Positions 63,618 through 64,000 of a stretch of 64,000 nucleotides of DNA are shown here, in pieces. The translations under genes were made by a program, and so were the position numbers. The stretch is from JAOUEA01 sp963825685. Lineage in GTDB: Bacteria > Actinomycetota > UBA4738 > HRBIN12. How positions within the stretch are numbered: position 1 is the stretch's first letter; every line of letters begins with the position of its first letter. The stretch spans positions 155,186-219,185 of the forward strand of contig CAWGUD010000007.1 in the NCBI GenBank assembly GCA_963825685.1, written 5' to 3'. The notes under the pieces were generated by a model. That model was not told the DNA's origin. It did no database searches and saw only the letters and a list, made by a program, of their open reading frames with translations.

Positions 63618-64000
63618 ATGAGGAGTGGGTTCGGCGTGGCGCCCGGGGAGCTGTTGGCGGTCGACGTGCCCGCGGGGCCGGCATGGGTGCCGCTGCTCCA
63701 CCGGCTGTGGTCCGAGAGCATCGCGTTCTTCCCGCTCGACGAACGGCTCCCCGAGCCCGAGCGTCGGCGCCTCCTCGACCTCGCACGGCCGGCCGCGGTG
63801 CTCGGCGCAGGCGGGGACCACCGTCTTCGCGGGGGCCGAGCCGGTCGACCCCGGGAGTCGCGGTCGTGATCGCCACATCGGGCACCGGTGGCGCGCCCAG
63901 GCTCGTCGAGCTGTCCCGCGATGCTGCGATCGCAGCGGTGGGTGGCTCCCGGGCGGCGCTCGAGGCCGCCGGCCACGTCGTTGCCGGTCCACTCGTCTGT
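63618..64000 (+). pseudogene. menE: o-Succinylbenzoate-CoA ligase (MenE), partial and frame-broken
   Basis: The start of an AMP-forming acyl-CoA synthetase that runs off the window. PAGPAWVPLLHRLWSESIAF and FPLDERLPEPERRRLLDLAR begin it. After two frame changes (about 63810 and 63855) the adenylation P-loop appears as VAVVIATSGTGGAPRLVELS, then AAIAAVGGSRAAL. The location beside the men genes and the T-S-G-T-G-G-x-P motif support MenE, which activates o-succinylbenzoate for MenB. TAGGCT at 63604-63609 is 8 nt before the ATG. The remaining part lies outside the window. Confidence 0.75.

Noticed and set aside
1..64000. CRISPR arrays, insertion sequences, prophage or integrase genes
   Set aside because: No direct-repeat/spacer pattern, transposase motif or phage gene was seen. 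The only tandem repeat is the coding repeat at 48061-48126.

Overview
The window is a high-GC bacterial chromosome segment, most likely from an uncultured Actinomycetota lineage. The evidence is gene content and layout. There is a Tad/Flp pilus locus in the order cpaE-cpaF-tadB-tadC-Flp-tadE-tadG, as in mycobacteria and streptomycetes. There is a DUF5318 gene beside a class A penicillin-binding protein. There is menaquinone (men) biosynthesis, and NarL-type signalling. Genes often start with GTG, and many operon-first genes have a TANNNT box 7-10 nt before the start codon, suggesting leaderless mRNAs. A selenocysteine tRNA shows that the organism probably decodes UGA as Sec.

Layout. 0-13 kb: end of a principal sigma factor, a class V aminotransferase, PlsC plus a frame-broken Nudix hydrolase, a zinc alcohol dehydrogenase, an M20 peptidase, a PAS histidine kinase, Ppx/GppA, an MFS transporter, an ADP-forming acyl-CoA synthetase with a GNAT domain, and tRNA-Sec. 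13-18.4 kb: PadR regulator with an operator-like inverted repeat, HAD hydrolase, a possible structured RNA, secreted metallophosphoesterase, MoaD-like protein with a BNR propeller, GyrI-like protein. 18.4-31 kb: a minus-strand block of envelope genes. It holds two tandem type I phosphodiesterases, a secreted propeller/PD40 protein, two paralogous M15 peptidases with a long extra amino-terminal domain, an ECF sigma factor with an anti-sigma/RseB-like protein, and a lipoprotein propeller. 31-35.6 kb: a membrane coiled-coil protein, an Lrp-like protein and a very large cyclase/AAA/TPR regulator.

35.6-43.6 kb: the Tad pilus locus, interrupted by about 2.8 kb. Directly after cpaE lies a decayed copy of the 5' part of cpaF. 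Then come three opposite-strand genes (DUF6790, SRPBCC, dienelactone hydrolase). Before the intact cpaF lies a second copy of the cpaE promoter/leader, with a conserved hairpin. 43.8-53.6 kb: DUF4126, DUF983, cupin, DUF5318, class A PBP, a NarL-type two-component system and two polyprenol-dependent glycosyltransferases. 53.7-64 kb: merR-menG-menF, then a secreted propeller paralogue, menD-menA-menB on the minus strand, a badly frame-broken secreted endonuclease/phosphatase-family gene, and the start of menE. Together menF, menD, menE, menB, menA and menG cover most of the classical chorismate-to-menaquinone route.

A dominant technical feature is the number of single-base frame breaks in otherwise well conserved genes, often beside short G or C runs. 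They are densest in the last 2 kb. I read most of them as assembly errors, and I annotate the affected genes as single broken loci rather than as fragments or fusions. All function calls rest on reading motifs and architecture; no database search was possible.
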